Source of the DNA: an uncultured bacterium
Lineage (GTDB): Bacteria; Bacillota; Clostridia; Lachnospirales; Lachnospiraceae
Length of the DNA: 64,000 nt
Direction: 5' to 3'
Assembly (NCBI GenBank): GCA_947643595.1
Contig: CANRWP010000005.1
Coordinates: forward strand, 1 to 64,000
Positions 20,208-27,609 of this stretch are shown piece by piece (the stretch's first letter is position 1; every line of letters begins with the position of its first letter). The notes below the pieces were generated by a model, which was not told the origin of the DNA, did no database searches, and worked only from the letters and a program-made list of their open reading frames with translations. The position numbers were made by a program, and so were the translations under genes.

Positions 20208-21596
20208 TTAAAACTTTTCTCCGACGATCCCCATCTGCCCTTCCGTCAGCTCCCACTCCGTGTTCACCTCCACGATCACATCCCCGTAACAGATCACATA
20301 TTCCTTCTCCGCCTCATCGTCCCAGTACACGCGGTATGCCTCGTCCGCACCCCAGGGCGCGGCGTCCATCCCGCGCAGTTCATGGTACGATGCCTCTCCG
20401 TTATATTCCTGCGAGTAAAAATAGTTGTCCTTCACGGCCCGCAGACACCAGTCGTAGAGGAACGGCATTTTGATCTTCGTGACCGTGTATCTCATGCCGG
20501 GGAGGTTCCCGACGTCCCGCCTCGGCATCTGCCACGCCTCGATTCTGGCGAGGACAAAGGATTCCTTCTCCGTCAGCTCATAGGAATACAGCCCCCGGGG
20601 ATTCCCGCCAAATTCCCCCTGCAGCAGCTCCTCCACCGTAAAAGGCAGTTCGTCGCATCCCGCCTCATACGTCCTGCCGTTGTATTCGTAAGTCTCAGAC
20701 ATCCCCCTGCCGGAGAAATTCCCTCTGATCACCATGAGAAACATGCCGTGCACCATGGCGATGAAGAACAGAACACCGATGACAATAACCGTCAGCCGGT
20801 TCACCGCCGCAGACACGCCCTTTCGCTTCATCCAGCCGGAAACTCCCACGATCAGCGCCGTCAGCACCCCCATCGTCAGAAACATATAGAAAAAGACGCG
20901 CGCCAGCCTGCCGCTGCTCAAAAAAAACATTTCCAGTAAAATAAAGAAAATCACGAAATACGGCAGCAAGCTCCAGACTCTGCCGACGCCCTCCGCCGGG
21001 ACAAAACGCCCGCTCTCCTCCGCAGCCCTCTTCGCCTTTTTGTACCAGAGAAAGTAGCGGACGATCTCCCTGATTACGTAGACCGCAAACAGCGTCCCTG
21101 CCAGAAGGAGAAACAGCACCGCATTGTCCGCCAGCGTCCCCAGCGGATCACATCCGAACCTCTGCAGGTTTATCCCCACCTGCAGCAGCCAGGAAGCCAG
21201 CAGAAGGATATAGGGGAACACATAACTCTTCTTCGCCGACTGGTGAACCTTCTCCACCTCCATCACGGCGTCCGTCTCGATCGGCACCGGATCCTCTTTT
21301 TCATTGTAAAAAATCTGCATCTGCTCGTTTGTCGCCGCCAGCTTCCAGCCCGCATGTTCGCAGAAGTCCCAGAAAAGCCTCTGTTCCTCGGACCCATCTG
21401 CCTCAAAGACGGATTTCTTCGGAAAATAGGTCACAGAGAAACATATCTTTCTCGGCTCGATCCTGCGAAATACCCAGTTTACAGAGATCTTTTCCAACAT
21501 CCAGCCCTGCTCGGCCTGCTCCTCCAGATATTTCCGGATGCCGGCTTTGTCGTAGAATGTGAACTTCGGTATACATCTCTTCGTCTCTCTCATCAC
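20208..21596 (-). CDS. DUF2812 membrane protein, partner of the PadR regulator
   Basis: 462 residues. The first 110 residues form the DUF2812 domain (KCIPKFTFYD-like opening, EEQAEQGWMLEKIS, WVFRRIEPRKICFSVTYF), followed by about six membrane helices between residues 128 and 290 and a C-terminal extracytoplasmic or cytoplasmic domain of about 170 residues rich in aromatic and acidic residues. DUF2812 proteins are commonly encoded beside PadR regulators. Here the start overlaps the PadR stop by four bases (ATGA), so they are co-translated. The function of the family is not established; a membrane sensor or anti-regulator role is inference from the linkage. Confidence 0.8.
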   Translation of the reverse strand: MMRETKRCIPKFTFYDKAGIRKYLEEQAEQGWMLEKISVNWVFRRIEPRKICFSVTYFPKKSVFEADGSEEQRLFWDFCEHAGWKLAATNEQMQIFYNEKEDPVPIETDAVMEVEKVHQSAKKSYVFPYILLLASWLLQVGINLQRFGCDPLGTLADNAVLFLLLAGTLFAVYVIREIVRYFLWYKKAKRAAEESGRFVPAEGVGRVWSLLPYFVIFFILLEMFFLSSGRLARVFFYMFLTMGVLTALIVGVSGWMKRKGVSAAVNRLTVIVIGVLFFIAMVHGMFLMVIRGNFSGRGMSETYEYNGRTYEAGCDELPFTVEELLQGEFGGNPRGLYSYELTEKESFVLARIEAWQMPRRDVGNLPGMRYTVTKIKMPFLYDWCLRAVKDNYFYSQEYNGEASYHELRGMDAAPWGADEAYRVYWDDEAEKEYVICYGDVIVEVNTEWELTEGQMGIVGEKF

Positions 21597-21949
21597 TGCA
21601 CCTCCTTATCTTCCTCACCGCAAGCTCTCCGTGAACCATCCTCTCCGAAAATCCGCCGGTAATCCGCCGCCTGCGCCTGGATACGCCCGTACTCTCTCTC
21701 CAGCATATCCCGCCCCTTTTTCGTCAGGATATAGCTGCGCTTCCTGCCCTCCATCTTCGTCTCCCGTATCATGTCCGCCTCCAGAAACTGCTCCAACAGG
21801 GTATAGAGAGTGCCGGAGCCAACGCTCACCCTGCCGTCCGTCATGGCGGGCACCCTGTCCAGAATGTCCATCCCGTAACACTCCTCCTTCAGACAGAGCA
21901 ATGTGTAAAACATCTGCTCCGTCAGCGTCTGAAATTTAAGGCGCGGCAT
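21593..21949 (-). CDS. PadR-family transcriptional regulator
   Basis: 118 residues. A PadR winged helix spans residues 8-85 with the family pattern LTEQMFYTLLCLKEECYGMDIL, then VSVGSGTLYTLLEQFLEADMI and the wing KRSYILTKKG. A short helical dimerisation tail follows. PadR proteins repress genes for membrane stress or phenolic acid detoxification. It is the first gene of a two-gene operon with DUF2812. Two matching 17-base palindromes cover its promoter, so negative autoregulation is very likely. Confidence 0.9.
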   Translation of the reverse strand: MPRLKFQTLTEQMFYTLLCLKEECYGMDILDRVPAMTDGRVSVGSGTLYTLLEQFLEADMIRETKMEGRKRSYILTKKGRDMLEREYGRIQAQAADYRRIFGEDGSRRACGEEDKEVQ

Positions 21950-21964
21950 CTCATCACCCCCCTA

Positions 21965-22021
21965 TTCTCGATAATCGAGTATTCCTGTTTTCATTATATT
22001 CTCGAATATCGAGAATGTCAA
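21965..22021 (-). promoter_or_regulatory. padR promoter with two palindromic operators
   Basis: A full consensus promoter, TTGACA (22016-22021) and TATAAT (21993-21998), has a spacer of exactly 17 bases that is itself the palindrome TTCTCGATATTCGAGAA (21999-22015). A second copy, TACTCGATTATCGAGAA (21965-21981), lies at about +10 to +25, just before the ribosome site. The two share the half-site CTCGAT. Binding of a PadR dimer at the first would occlude RNA polymerase, and at the second would add a roadblock. Confidence 0.85.
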
Positions 22022-22022
22022 C

Positions 22023-22064
22023 AAAAAAGACGGCCGTCTCCTGTCCTGGCAGAAAACAGCCGTC
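22023..22064 (-). terminator. Terminator after pyrF
   Basis: On the minus strand GACGGC plus GTTTTCTG pairs with CAGGAGAC plus GCCGTC (one bulged position, two G-T pairs) around the loop CCAGGA, followed by six Ts. It ends 15 bases after the pyrF stop and also overlaps the -35 end of the padR promoter region, separating the two units. Confidence 0.85.
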
Positions 22065-22079
22065 ATTCTATTCGCATTT

Positions 22080-23006
22080 CTATCTTTTTTCGAGCGCCTG
22101 CGCAATATCCTCCCTCATGTCCAGCACGGCCGCCCTTGACGCCTCGCCGAAATGTTCCGCGCCGTACTTTCCGTACTCCTCCTGCTGCCATGCGGCGATG
22201 ATGCCCCTGGAGGAATTGACGATGGCTCCCAGCCCGTCCGCGTTGAAGAAATGCACGAGATCTGCACCCTTTCCGCCCTGAGCGCCGTAACCCGGCACCA
22301 GAATATAGGCCTTCGGCATGATCTTCCGGAGGATCTTCCCCATCTCGGGATAGGTCGCTCCCACCACCGCGCCCACATAGCTGTAAGAATCGCCCATGCA
22401 TTCTTCTCCCCATTCGGCCACCTTCTCGCCCACATGCTCATACAGAGGCCTGCCGTCGATCAGCCTGTCCTGGAACTCCCCGCTGCTGGGGTTGGACGTC
22501 TTTACCAGCACGAAGATACCTTTTTTCTCCTCCCGGCATACCTTCACAAAGGGCTTCACGCCGTCCGAACCGAGATAGGGATTCACCGTGGCAAAATCCT
22601 CGTCGAAGGCGGCGATCCGCTTTGTCCCCACCGTCACCTTTCCGAGATGCGCCGTTGCGTAGGCCGCCGAGGTGGAACCAATATCCCCTCTCTTCACGTC
22701 CCCGATCACGACCAGCCCTTTCTCCTTACAGTACTTCACAGTCTTCTCGAAAGCCTTTAATCCCTCCAGACCAAACTGCTCGTACATCGCGATCTGCGGC
22801 TTCACGGCGGGAATCAAATCACAGGTGTTATCTATAATCTCCCTGTTGAACTCCCATATCGCCTGTGCCGCCCCCTCCAGAGTTTCGCCGCACTCTGAAA
22901 AAGCTTTCTCCAGAATCTGCTCCGGAATATAGGAAAGCATGGGATCAAGCCCCACCACGATGGGCGCTCCCGTCTCCCTGATCCTGCTTACCAATCTGTT
23001 GATCAT
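22080..23006 (-). CDS. pyrF: Orotidine 5'-phosphate decarboxylase, long type
   Basis: 308 residues from the ATG at 23006, which has AGGAGGGAATGAC; a longer frame to 23081 lacks a ribosome site and would overlap the TPR gene. PyrF decarboxylates OMP to UMP. The length and the motif GDVKRGDIGSTSAAYA near residue 93 mark the long (type 2) subfamily, with VGLDPMLSYIP at the start and VPGYGAQGGKG near 245 for phosphate binding. It follows the TPR lipoprotein gene by 71 bases on the same strand and is ended by a strong terminator. Confidence 0.95.
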   Translation of the reverse strand: MINRLVSRIRETGAPIVVGLDPMLSYIPEQILEKAFSECGETLEGAAQAIWEFNREIIDNTCDLIPAVKPQIAMYEQFGLEGLKAFEKTVKYCKEKGLVVIGDVKRGDIGSTSAAYATAHLGKVTVGTKRIAAFDEDFATVNPYLGSDGVKPFVKVCREEKKGIFVLVKTSNPSSGEFQDRLIDGRPLYEHVGEKVAEWGEECMGDSYSYVGAVVGATYPEMGKILRKIMPKAYILVPGYGAQGGKGADLVHFFNADGLGAIVNSSRGIIAAWQQEEYGKYGAEHFGEASRAAVLDMREDIAQALEKR

Positions 23007-23077
23007 GTCATTCCCTCCTGTATTTTTCATTCTTCCCCGCTCTCTCGGCGCAGTAACGGATCCATCCCTCCGCCGCG

Positions 23078-24148
23078 TCACCTCGAGCGCAAAAATTCAT
23101 TTTCCCTGACCGCCGTCTCGTCGTCCGGATAGTCCTGTATGTATTTGCTCATCAGCTGCGCCGCCTGCTTGAAGTTTCCCTGCCTCTCGTTGACCACGAT
23201 CTGATTGAAGGACAGAGTCTGTCTGAGCGCCGCATCCTCCAGCGCCAGTCCGGATTGCAGGGCGGAAAGCGCCGATTCATAATCCTCCAGCTGCACATAG
23301 CAAAGCGCCAGCTGGTTGTAGATCAGCGCGCTCTCCCCCTGATCCTGCAGATAGGACAGATAGACGCTGGCGGCGTAATTGTACTCCCCCAGGTTCTCCC
23401 AGGTCTTCCCGAGATAGTAGGTGGCCTGCGCGTCCCCCGCGTCCCTGGCCTGCTCCAGATAATTTCTGGCCGACTCGAAGTCTCCCAGATAAAAATATAT
23501 CCGCCCCTTGTCATAATTGCCCATATCCTTCGGCGCTTTCTGGATCACCGACTCCAGATAAGCGGTTCCCATCTCCTGATATCCGGTCTCATCCATCACC
23601 TTATAAATTTCGATCAGCTGATCGTAGTCCGTGGGCGCCAGCTCGATCGCCTTGTCAAAATCCGGCTTGGCCAGCTCATAATTCCCCATCCGGATCTGCA
23701 CGATCCCCCGCATAAAATAGGCCTCCCTCGCATCGCCCTTCAGCGCCAGGACCGCGTCATAGACTTTCTTCGCGTCCTCCGACCGCCCAGCCTTGTAGTA
23801 GGCAGTGGCCAGATAATAGTTCACATCGTAATCCATGGCGTCCGGAATACAGCTGCCCGAGGAAAGGCACTGCTCCAGCGCCGCTGCCGCCTCCGCGTAC
23901 CTCGCCAGCCCCAGATTCGCCAGCCCCTGCCCCCGGAAGATCAGTCTTTTGTCCTCCCCCGACACAAGAGCCTTGTCAAAACAGGCGAGCGCGTCCTCAT
24001 AGCGCAGTTCCTCGATGGCCGCCATTCCCGCACTGATATTGCTGTTCTTCTCCTTGCCGCCGCAGCCCGTGCAGAGCATTCCCGCACACAAGACCGCAGT
24101 GAACGCTGCCTTTATTCTGATCCTTTTTTTCATCCGCTGTACCGTCAT
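23078..24148 (-). CDS. TPR-repeat lipoprotein
   Basis: 356 residues. A signal peptide with lipobox LCTGC puts the lipid-bearing cysteine at residue 29 (25-29), so the mature protein is membrane-attached outside. The remainder is almost wholly tetratricopeptide repeats, about eight units, recognised by repeated pairs such as LRYEDALACFDKAL, ARYAEAAAALEQCL, GNYELAKPDFDKAIELAP and GNFKQAAQLMSKYI. TPR lipoproteins act as scaffolds in envelope protein assembly. An alternative ATG five codons downstream is possible. It precedes pyrF by 71 bases without a visible terminator. Partner proteins are not evident. Confidence 0.85.
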   Translation of the reverse strand: MTVQRMKKRIRIKAAFTAVLCAGMLCTGCGGKEKNSNISAGMAAIEELRYEDALACFDKALVSGEDKRLIFRGQGLANLGLARYAEAAAALEQCLSSGSCIPDAMDYDVNYYLATAYYKAGRSEDAKKVYDAVLALKGDAREAYFMRGIVQIRMGNYELAKPDFDKAIELAPTDYDQLIEIYKVMDETGYQEMGTAYLESVIQKAPKDMGNYDKGRIYFYLGDFESARNYLEQARDAGDAQATYYLGKTWENLGEYNYAASVYLSYLQDQGESALIYNQLALCYVQLEDYESALSALQSGLALEDAALRQTLSFNQIVVNERQGNFKQAAQLMSKYIQDYPDDETAVRENEFLRSR

Positions 24149-24178
24149 CTATATTTCCCGTGTTCTCCCGCTGCCACT

Positions 24179-24400
24179 TCACACGATGCCCCCGGCATCT
24201 TCACAACAGTATAACAAAATCTTCGACATTTTTCTATAAAAACTTCTCCGGTCATCCCGAAACCCTTTGTGCAGACAGTCCATCTCGTACAAAACCTCCG
24301 GATCCTTCCCCCTCAGATCCGCAATACAATGGATCCCGATATTCTGCAGATGTTTTTCCATATTGTCGCCTATTCCCGGTATTTTTTTCAGATTGCTCAT
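24179..24400 (-). CDS. Short helix-hairpin-helix protein, Cdd1-like
   Basis: 73 residues with a good ribosome site (AAAGGAGGCGGAGACAGG). Residues 1-50 (LKKIPGIGDNMEKHLQNIG, ADLRGKDPEVLYEMDCLHKG) match the Cdd1 or pathogenicity-locus family, small proteins with a helix-hairpin-helix. In that family the segment after DDR normally continues with LYVFR.AVYYA and a tryptophan-rich end. Here it becomes RSFYRKMSKILLYC and stops, so the C-terminus seems replaced or frameshifted. The tail overlaps a possible TATACT -10 box for the TPR gene. Function of the family is not known. Confidence 0.6.
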   Translation of the reverse strand: MSNLKKIPGIGDNMEKHLQNIGIHCIADLRGKDPEVLYEMDCLHKGFRDDRRSFYRKMSKILLYCCEDAGGIV

Positions 24401-24509
24401 CCTGTCTCCGCCTCCTTTCGTTCCAGTATAACTTATTTTCTGAAATTTTTATAGCTATGGAACCGCAATATTGTATATAATAATAAAAACGTTCAGAAAG
24501 GACTATGGT

Positions 24510-25484
24510 ATGTGCACCTGTATTGATTTCCAAACGAAAGACCATTACTTCGGCAGAAATCTGGACCTGGAATACCGTTTTAACGAAAAGGTCGTCATCA
24601 CGCCGAGGAATTATCGATTCGAGCTGAAAAACGGTTCCGCGCTCCATACCAAATACGCCATGATCGGCATGGCTTCCGTCCGGGACCGCTATCCGCTCTA
24701 CGCGGAGGCGACCAATGAGAAGGGACTGTCCATGGCCGGACTCTACTTCCCGAAAAACGCGCACTTCTGTTGCCGGAACAAAGACAGATTCAATCTCTGC
24801 CCCTATGAACTGATTCCCTATTTTCTGGGGCTCTACACGAAAATCGCCGATTTTCGGGATATTCTGTCCCGTCTGAATATCGCGGATACTCCCCTGGCGG
24901 AAGATCTGCCGGTCGCACAGCTGCACTGGATGATCAGCGACGGCACCGAATGCATTATTCTGGAACAGATGGAGGACGGGCTTAAAATTTATGACAATCC
25001 TGTCGGTATTCTGACGAACAATCCGCCCTTCTCCTACCATCTCGCCAACCTCAACAACTACATGAACCTCACCCCCTGCTGCCCGGAAAACCGTTTCTCC
25101 GACCGGTTAGACCTGCAGCAGTACGGAATGGGCATGGGCGCCATCGGTCTTCCCGGCGATACCTCCCCTGCCTCCCGGTTTGTGAGGGCATCCTTCGCCA
25201 AGTTCAATTCCGTCTGTGAGGAGGACGAGGAGAGCTCTGTCACCCAGTTTTTTCATATCCTGGATTCCGTCTCCGTCGTAAAGGGAACTTCGCTGACAAA
25301 GGACGGCCTGGACGACCTCACCACCTACTCCTGCTGTATAAACGCCACCAGAGGAATCTACTATTATAAAACCTATAACAACAGCCAGATCACCGCGCTG
25401 CGCATGACAGACAGGGAAAAATGCAGAAAAACCCTGTGCATCCATGAGTTGATCGATACCCAGCAGATCCGGTATCTGAACTGA
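24510..25484 (+). CDS. Choloylglycine hydrolase family protein (bile salt hydrolase-like)
   Basis: 324 residues from the ATG at 24510, chosen because AGAAAGGA precedes it and the second residue is then the catalytic cysteine (MCTCIDF), which must become the N-terminal nucleophile after Met removal. Ntn-hydrolase motifs follow: FGRNLDLEYRF (Arg16, Asp19), the oxyanion Asn in ILTNNPPFSYHL, and the conserved Arg in GDTSPASRFVRASF. The family includes bile salt hydrolases and penicillin V acylases; the overall pattern agrees better with the former. No signal peptide. A two-component regulator follows 35 bases later on the same strand. Confidence 0.9.
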   Translation: MCTCIDFQTKDHYFGRNLDLEYRFNEKVVITPRNYRFELKNGSALHTKYAMIGMASVRDRYPLYAEATNEKGLSMAGLYFPKNAHFCCRNKDRFNLCPYELIPYFLGLYTKIADFRDILSRLNIADTPLAEDLPVAQLHWMISDGTECIILEQMEDGLKIYDNPVGILTNNPPFSYHLANLNNYMNLTPCCPENRFSDRLDLQQYGMGMGAIGLPGDTSPASRFVRASFAKFNSVCEEDEESSVTQFFHILDSVSVVKGTSLTKDGLDDLTTYSCCINATRGIYYYKTYNNSQITALRMTDREKCRKTLCIHELIDTQQIRYLN

Positions 25485-25519
25485 TCTGTCTGTGCCGCAT
25501 TGCTGAAAGAAGGAAAAAT

Positions 25520-26197
25520 ATGCCCTACAAGATACTGCTCGCGGAGGATGATCCGATCCTCCGAAACGAATTGAAAATACTGCTGAAAAACGCCATGTAT
25601 CAGGTCGCCGCGCCGGACACTTTCGACCGGATCCCGCAGACGGCGGCGGACGAAAAGGCCGACCTTGTCCTGCTGGATATCAACCTGAACGGCAGCTCCG
25701 GCTTCGATATCTGCACGCAGCTGCGCCAGGGATCCGACACTCCTGTCATTTTTCTGACCGGCCGCACAGACTCCATGGACGAGCTGACCGGCATGCTGAA
25801 GGGTGCCGACGACTATATCACCAAGCCCTTTCTGCCCGCCATCCTGCTCGCCAGGATCTCAGCCGTCTTAAAGCGCACCGTCAAAGCGGCAGAAAGCCGG
25901 AACGCCGCAAAATTCTCCCACAGAGGCGCAGCGCTGGATATCGCCGCCTGCCGGCTGACCTTCGACGGCAGAAACACAGATCTGACCAAGACCGAGATGA
26001 AGATCCTGCACCTTCTGTTTCTGCAGCCGGGCGCCTTTGTGGCCAGGGAAGATCTGATCGAATATCTGTGGGATAACCACATCTTTCTGGACGACAATAC
26101 GCTCAGCGTCCATGTCACAAGGCTCAGGGAAAAGCTGAAAATGATCGGACTGCGTGATTTCATAGAGACGAAGAGAGGACTGGGATACCGCATATGA
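25520..26197 (+). CDS. OmpR-type response regulator (BceR-like)
   Basis: 225 residues: receiver domain with acidic pocket EDD (9-11), phosphoacceptor Asp53 in LLDINL, Thr in FLTGR and Lys in ITKPF, followed by a winged-helix output domain (residues 130-225, ending RLREKLKM and TKRGLGYRI). Ribosome site AGAAGGA. Its stop overlaps the kinase start as ATGA. Context (Bce-type kinase and ABC transporter) points to control of antimicrobial-peptide resistance. Confidence 0.93.
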   Translation: MPYKILLAEDDPILRNELKILLKNAMYQVAAPDTFDRIPQTAADEKADLVLLDINLNGSSGFDICTQLRQGSDTPVIFLTGRTDSMDELTGMLKGADDYITKPFLPAILLARISAVLKRTVKAAESRNAAKFSHRGAALDIAACRLTFDGRNTDLTKTEMKILHLLFLQPGAFVAREDLIEYLWDNHIFLDDNTLSVHVTRLREKLKMIGLRDFIETKRGLGYRI

Positions 26198-27237
26198 AAC
26201 TATCTGCTTTTGGGAAAGACAAAGGACTGCTCCTGCTGCTGCATCTGGTGTGCATGGCTCTGCTCTCCGCTTTTTTACATATCACAGGCTATCCCGCCGC
26301 GAACATCACATTGATCTGTATCTTCTGGCTTCTGCTGCTCAGCGTGTGGTTTCTCACCACATATCTGCGGAGAAAAAGTTATTTTCGGGAAGCCTTCCGC
26401 CTCCTCGAGGACATCGACAACCGCTGTCTGTTCGGGGAGATGCTGCCGGATTCCTTCGCCCTGGAGGACAGGCTCTACCGGGAGATGATCCGCATCTCCA
26501 CCCAGTCTGTCATCGAAAAGATCCGTATGCTGGAGGACGCCCAGAAGGAATACAGGGAATACCTGGAGAGCTGGGTACATGAAATCAAAACGCCCATCTT
26601 TGCCGTAGAGCTCCTCTGTGAGAACGCGAAGCACACGAATTCCGGCGCACAAATAACATCTGTTATAAATAAACTCATCCGCGACATCCGCCTCGAAAAC
26701 AGAAAGATTGAGAACTGTGTGGATATGGTCCTCTATCAGGCGCGCTCGGAGCAGGTCTACAAAGACTACCGGATCCGGGAGACCGATCTGCGGGAAGTGG
26801 TCTGCGAGGCCCTGGAAAAAGACCGCCTGCTGCTGATCCGAAGCGGAATACAGGCGGATGTCTCCTGCGACGAGACAGTCTATACCGACAAAAAATGGAT
26901 CGTCTTCATCCTGAATCAACTGATTCTGAACAGCGTGAAATACCGCTCCGAAACGCCGTCCCTCCGCTTTTATACACACCGCAGTAAAGATAATATCGTT
27001 TTGACGATAGAGGACAACGGGGCGGGCATTCCCGCCGAGGATCTCCCGCGGATCTTCGAGAAAGGGTTTACCGGCAGCAACGGACGCGACCACGGGAAAG
27101 CCACCGGCATGGGCCTGTACCTGTGCAAAAAGCTCTGCGACAGGCTGGGCATCCTTCTCACGGCGCGGTCTGCATACGGCAGGGGAACAGAAATGATACT
27201 CACGTTTCCCGTCAGCAGCTATATTGTACGTACATAA
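26194..27237 (+). CDS. Intramembrane-sensing histidine kinase (BceS-like)
   Basis: 347 residues. Two closely spaced N-terminal membrane helices (about 11-33 and 37-58) have almost no loop between them, which marks kinases that do not sense ligand directly but are switched by a partner ABC transporter. The dimerisation box is SWVHEIKTPI with the phosphorylated His, and the ATP-binding domain shows the N box (NQLILNSVKYRS), the G1 box (EDNGAGIPAEDLPRIFEKGF) and GMGLYLCKKL. It is co-translated with the response regulator and lies 372 bases upstream of the BceAB-like transporter genes. Confidence 0.93.
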   Translation: MKLSAFGKDKGLLLLLHLVCMALLSAFLHITGYPAANITLICIFWLLLLSVWFLTTYLRRKSYFREAFRLLEDIDNRCLFGEMLPDSFALEDRLYREMIRISTQSVIEKIRMLEDAQKEYREYLESWVHEIKTPIFAVELLCENAKHTNSGAQITSVINKLIRDIRLENRKIENCVDMVLYQARSEQVYKDYRIRETDLREVVCEALEKDRLLLIRSGIQADVSCDETVYTDKKWIVFILNQLILNSVKYRSETPSLRFYTHRSKDNIVLTIEDNGAGIPAEDLPRIFEKGFTGSNGRDHGKATGMGLYLCKKLCDRLGILLTARSAYGRGTEMILTFPVSSYIVRT

Positions 27238-27257
27238 TATAAAATCTTTTCTTTTTA

Positions 27258-27287
27258 TTGTACTTTCCACCCTGCACGTGGTATAGT
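27258..27287 (+). promoter_or_regulatory. Promoter of the small toxin-like gene
   Basis: TTGTAC (27258-27263) and TATAGT (27282-27287), 18 bases apart. The expected start of transcription is about 5 bases upstream of the toxin-like ATG at 27299, leaving almost no leader. Confidence 0.45.
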
Positions 27288-27298
27288 TAAAAGAATTT

Positions 27299-27364
27299 AT
27301 GGTATTGCTTTCTTTTGCGGTTCTTATCGTTGCCATTTTGGAATATGTCAACCATAAAAAATAG
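27299..27364 (+). CDS. 21-residue hydrophobic peptide, type I toxin-like
   Basis: The peptide is one membrane helix ending in a basic tail (MVLLSFAVLIVAILEYVNHKK), resembling the putative holin-like type I toxins of Firmicutes (TxpA/Fst style: a helix, a short polar end, Lys-rich terminus). Its stop lies inside the left arm of a perfect bidirectional terminator, and a strong convergent promoter faces it from the far side, the classical toxin-antitoxin RNA arrangement. Oddly there is no ribosome site: the only promoter places the ATG almost at the 5' end, so it may be leaderless or the 5' part may have decayed. No similar gene was noticed elsewhere in the window. Confidence 0.55.
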   Translation: MVLLSFAVLIVAILEYVNHKK

Positions 27365-27400
27365 CACCCCCGCTCTGACAAAGTAAAGGTGCTATTTTTT
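27356..27400. terminator. Bidirectional terminator shared by toxin and antitoxin RNA
   Basis: A perfect 13-base inverted repeat, AAAAAATAGCACC (27356-27368) and GGTGCTATTTTTT (27388-27400), with a 19-base loop. Both strands end in a run of six Ts, so it can stop transcripts from both sides. The stop codon of the toxin-like gene (27362-27364) is within it. Confidence 0.9.
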
Positions 27401-27457
27401 ACCAATATTTTCGCCGGAAACGGATAGGTGTAAGCTATCGTATCGGCTCCCTTGTTA
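27356..27457 (-). ncRNA. Putative antisense antitoxin RNA
   Basis: A minus-strand RNA of about 100 bases is predicted from the consensus promoter at 27463-27491 to the bidirectional terminator. Its 3' end is complementary to the end of the toxin-like mRNA across the terminator and the last codons, as in Fst RNAII and RatA. Exact 5' end is inferred from the usual distance to a -10 box. Confidence 0.6.
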
Positions 27458-27462
27458 AACAT

Positions 27463-27491
27463 ATTATACCTGCCGCAACAGAATCTGTCAA
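27463..27491 (-). promoter_or_regulatory. Consensus promoter for the antisense RNA
   Basis: TTGACA (27486-27491) and TATAAT (27463-27468) with a 17-base spacer on the minus strand. It is one of only two fully consensus promoters I found in the window and has no minus-strand gene in front of it except the facing toxin and the antisense strand of the kinase gene, so its product must be an RNA or a very short transcript. Confidence 0.85.
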
Positions 27492-27609
27492 ATAAAACCC
27501 CTCAAATCTTTCAAAAATGTAAGATAACTTTAACCTATCCTGATACCCCAGCTTCTTCCCATGTGTTATTATTCTCTTATCCTGATTCTATACAAAAACG
27601 AGGTACACC

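Noticed and set aside
26275-27462. A 395-codon minus-strand frame opposite the histidine kinase
   Set aside because: No ribosome site, low-complexity translation, and it mirrors the kinase's reading frame. Only its 5' end overlaps a real promoter, explained by the antisense RNA.
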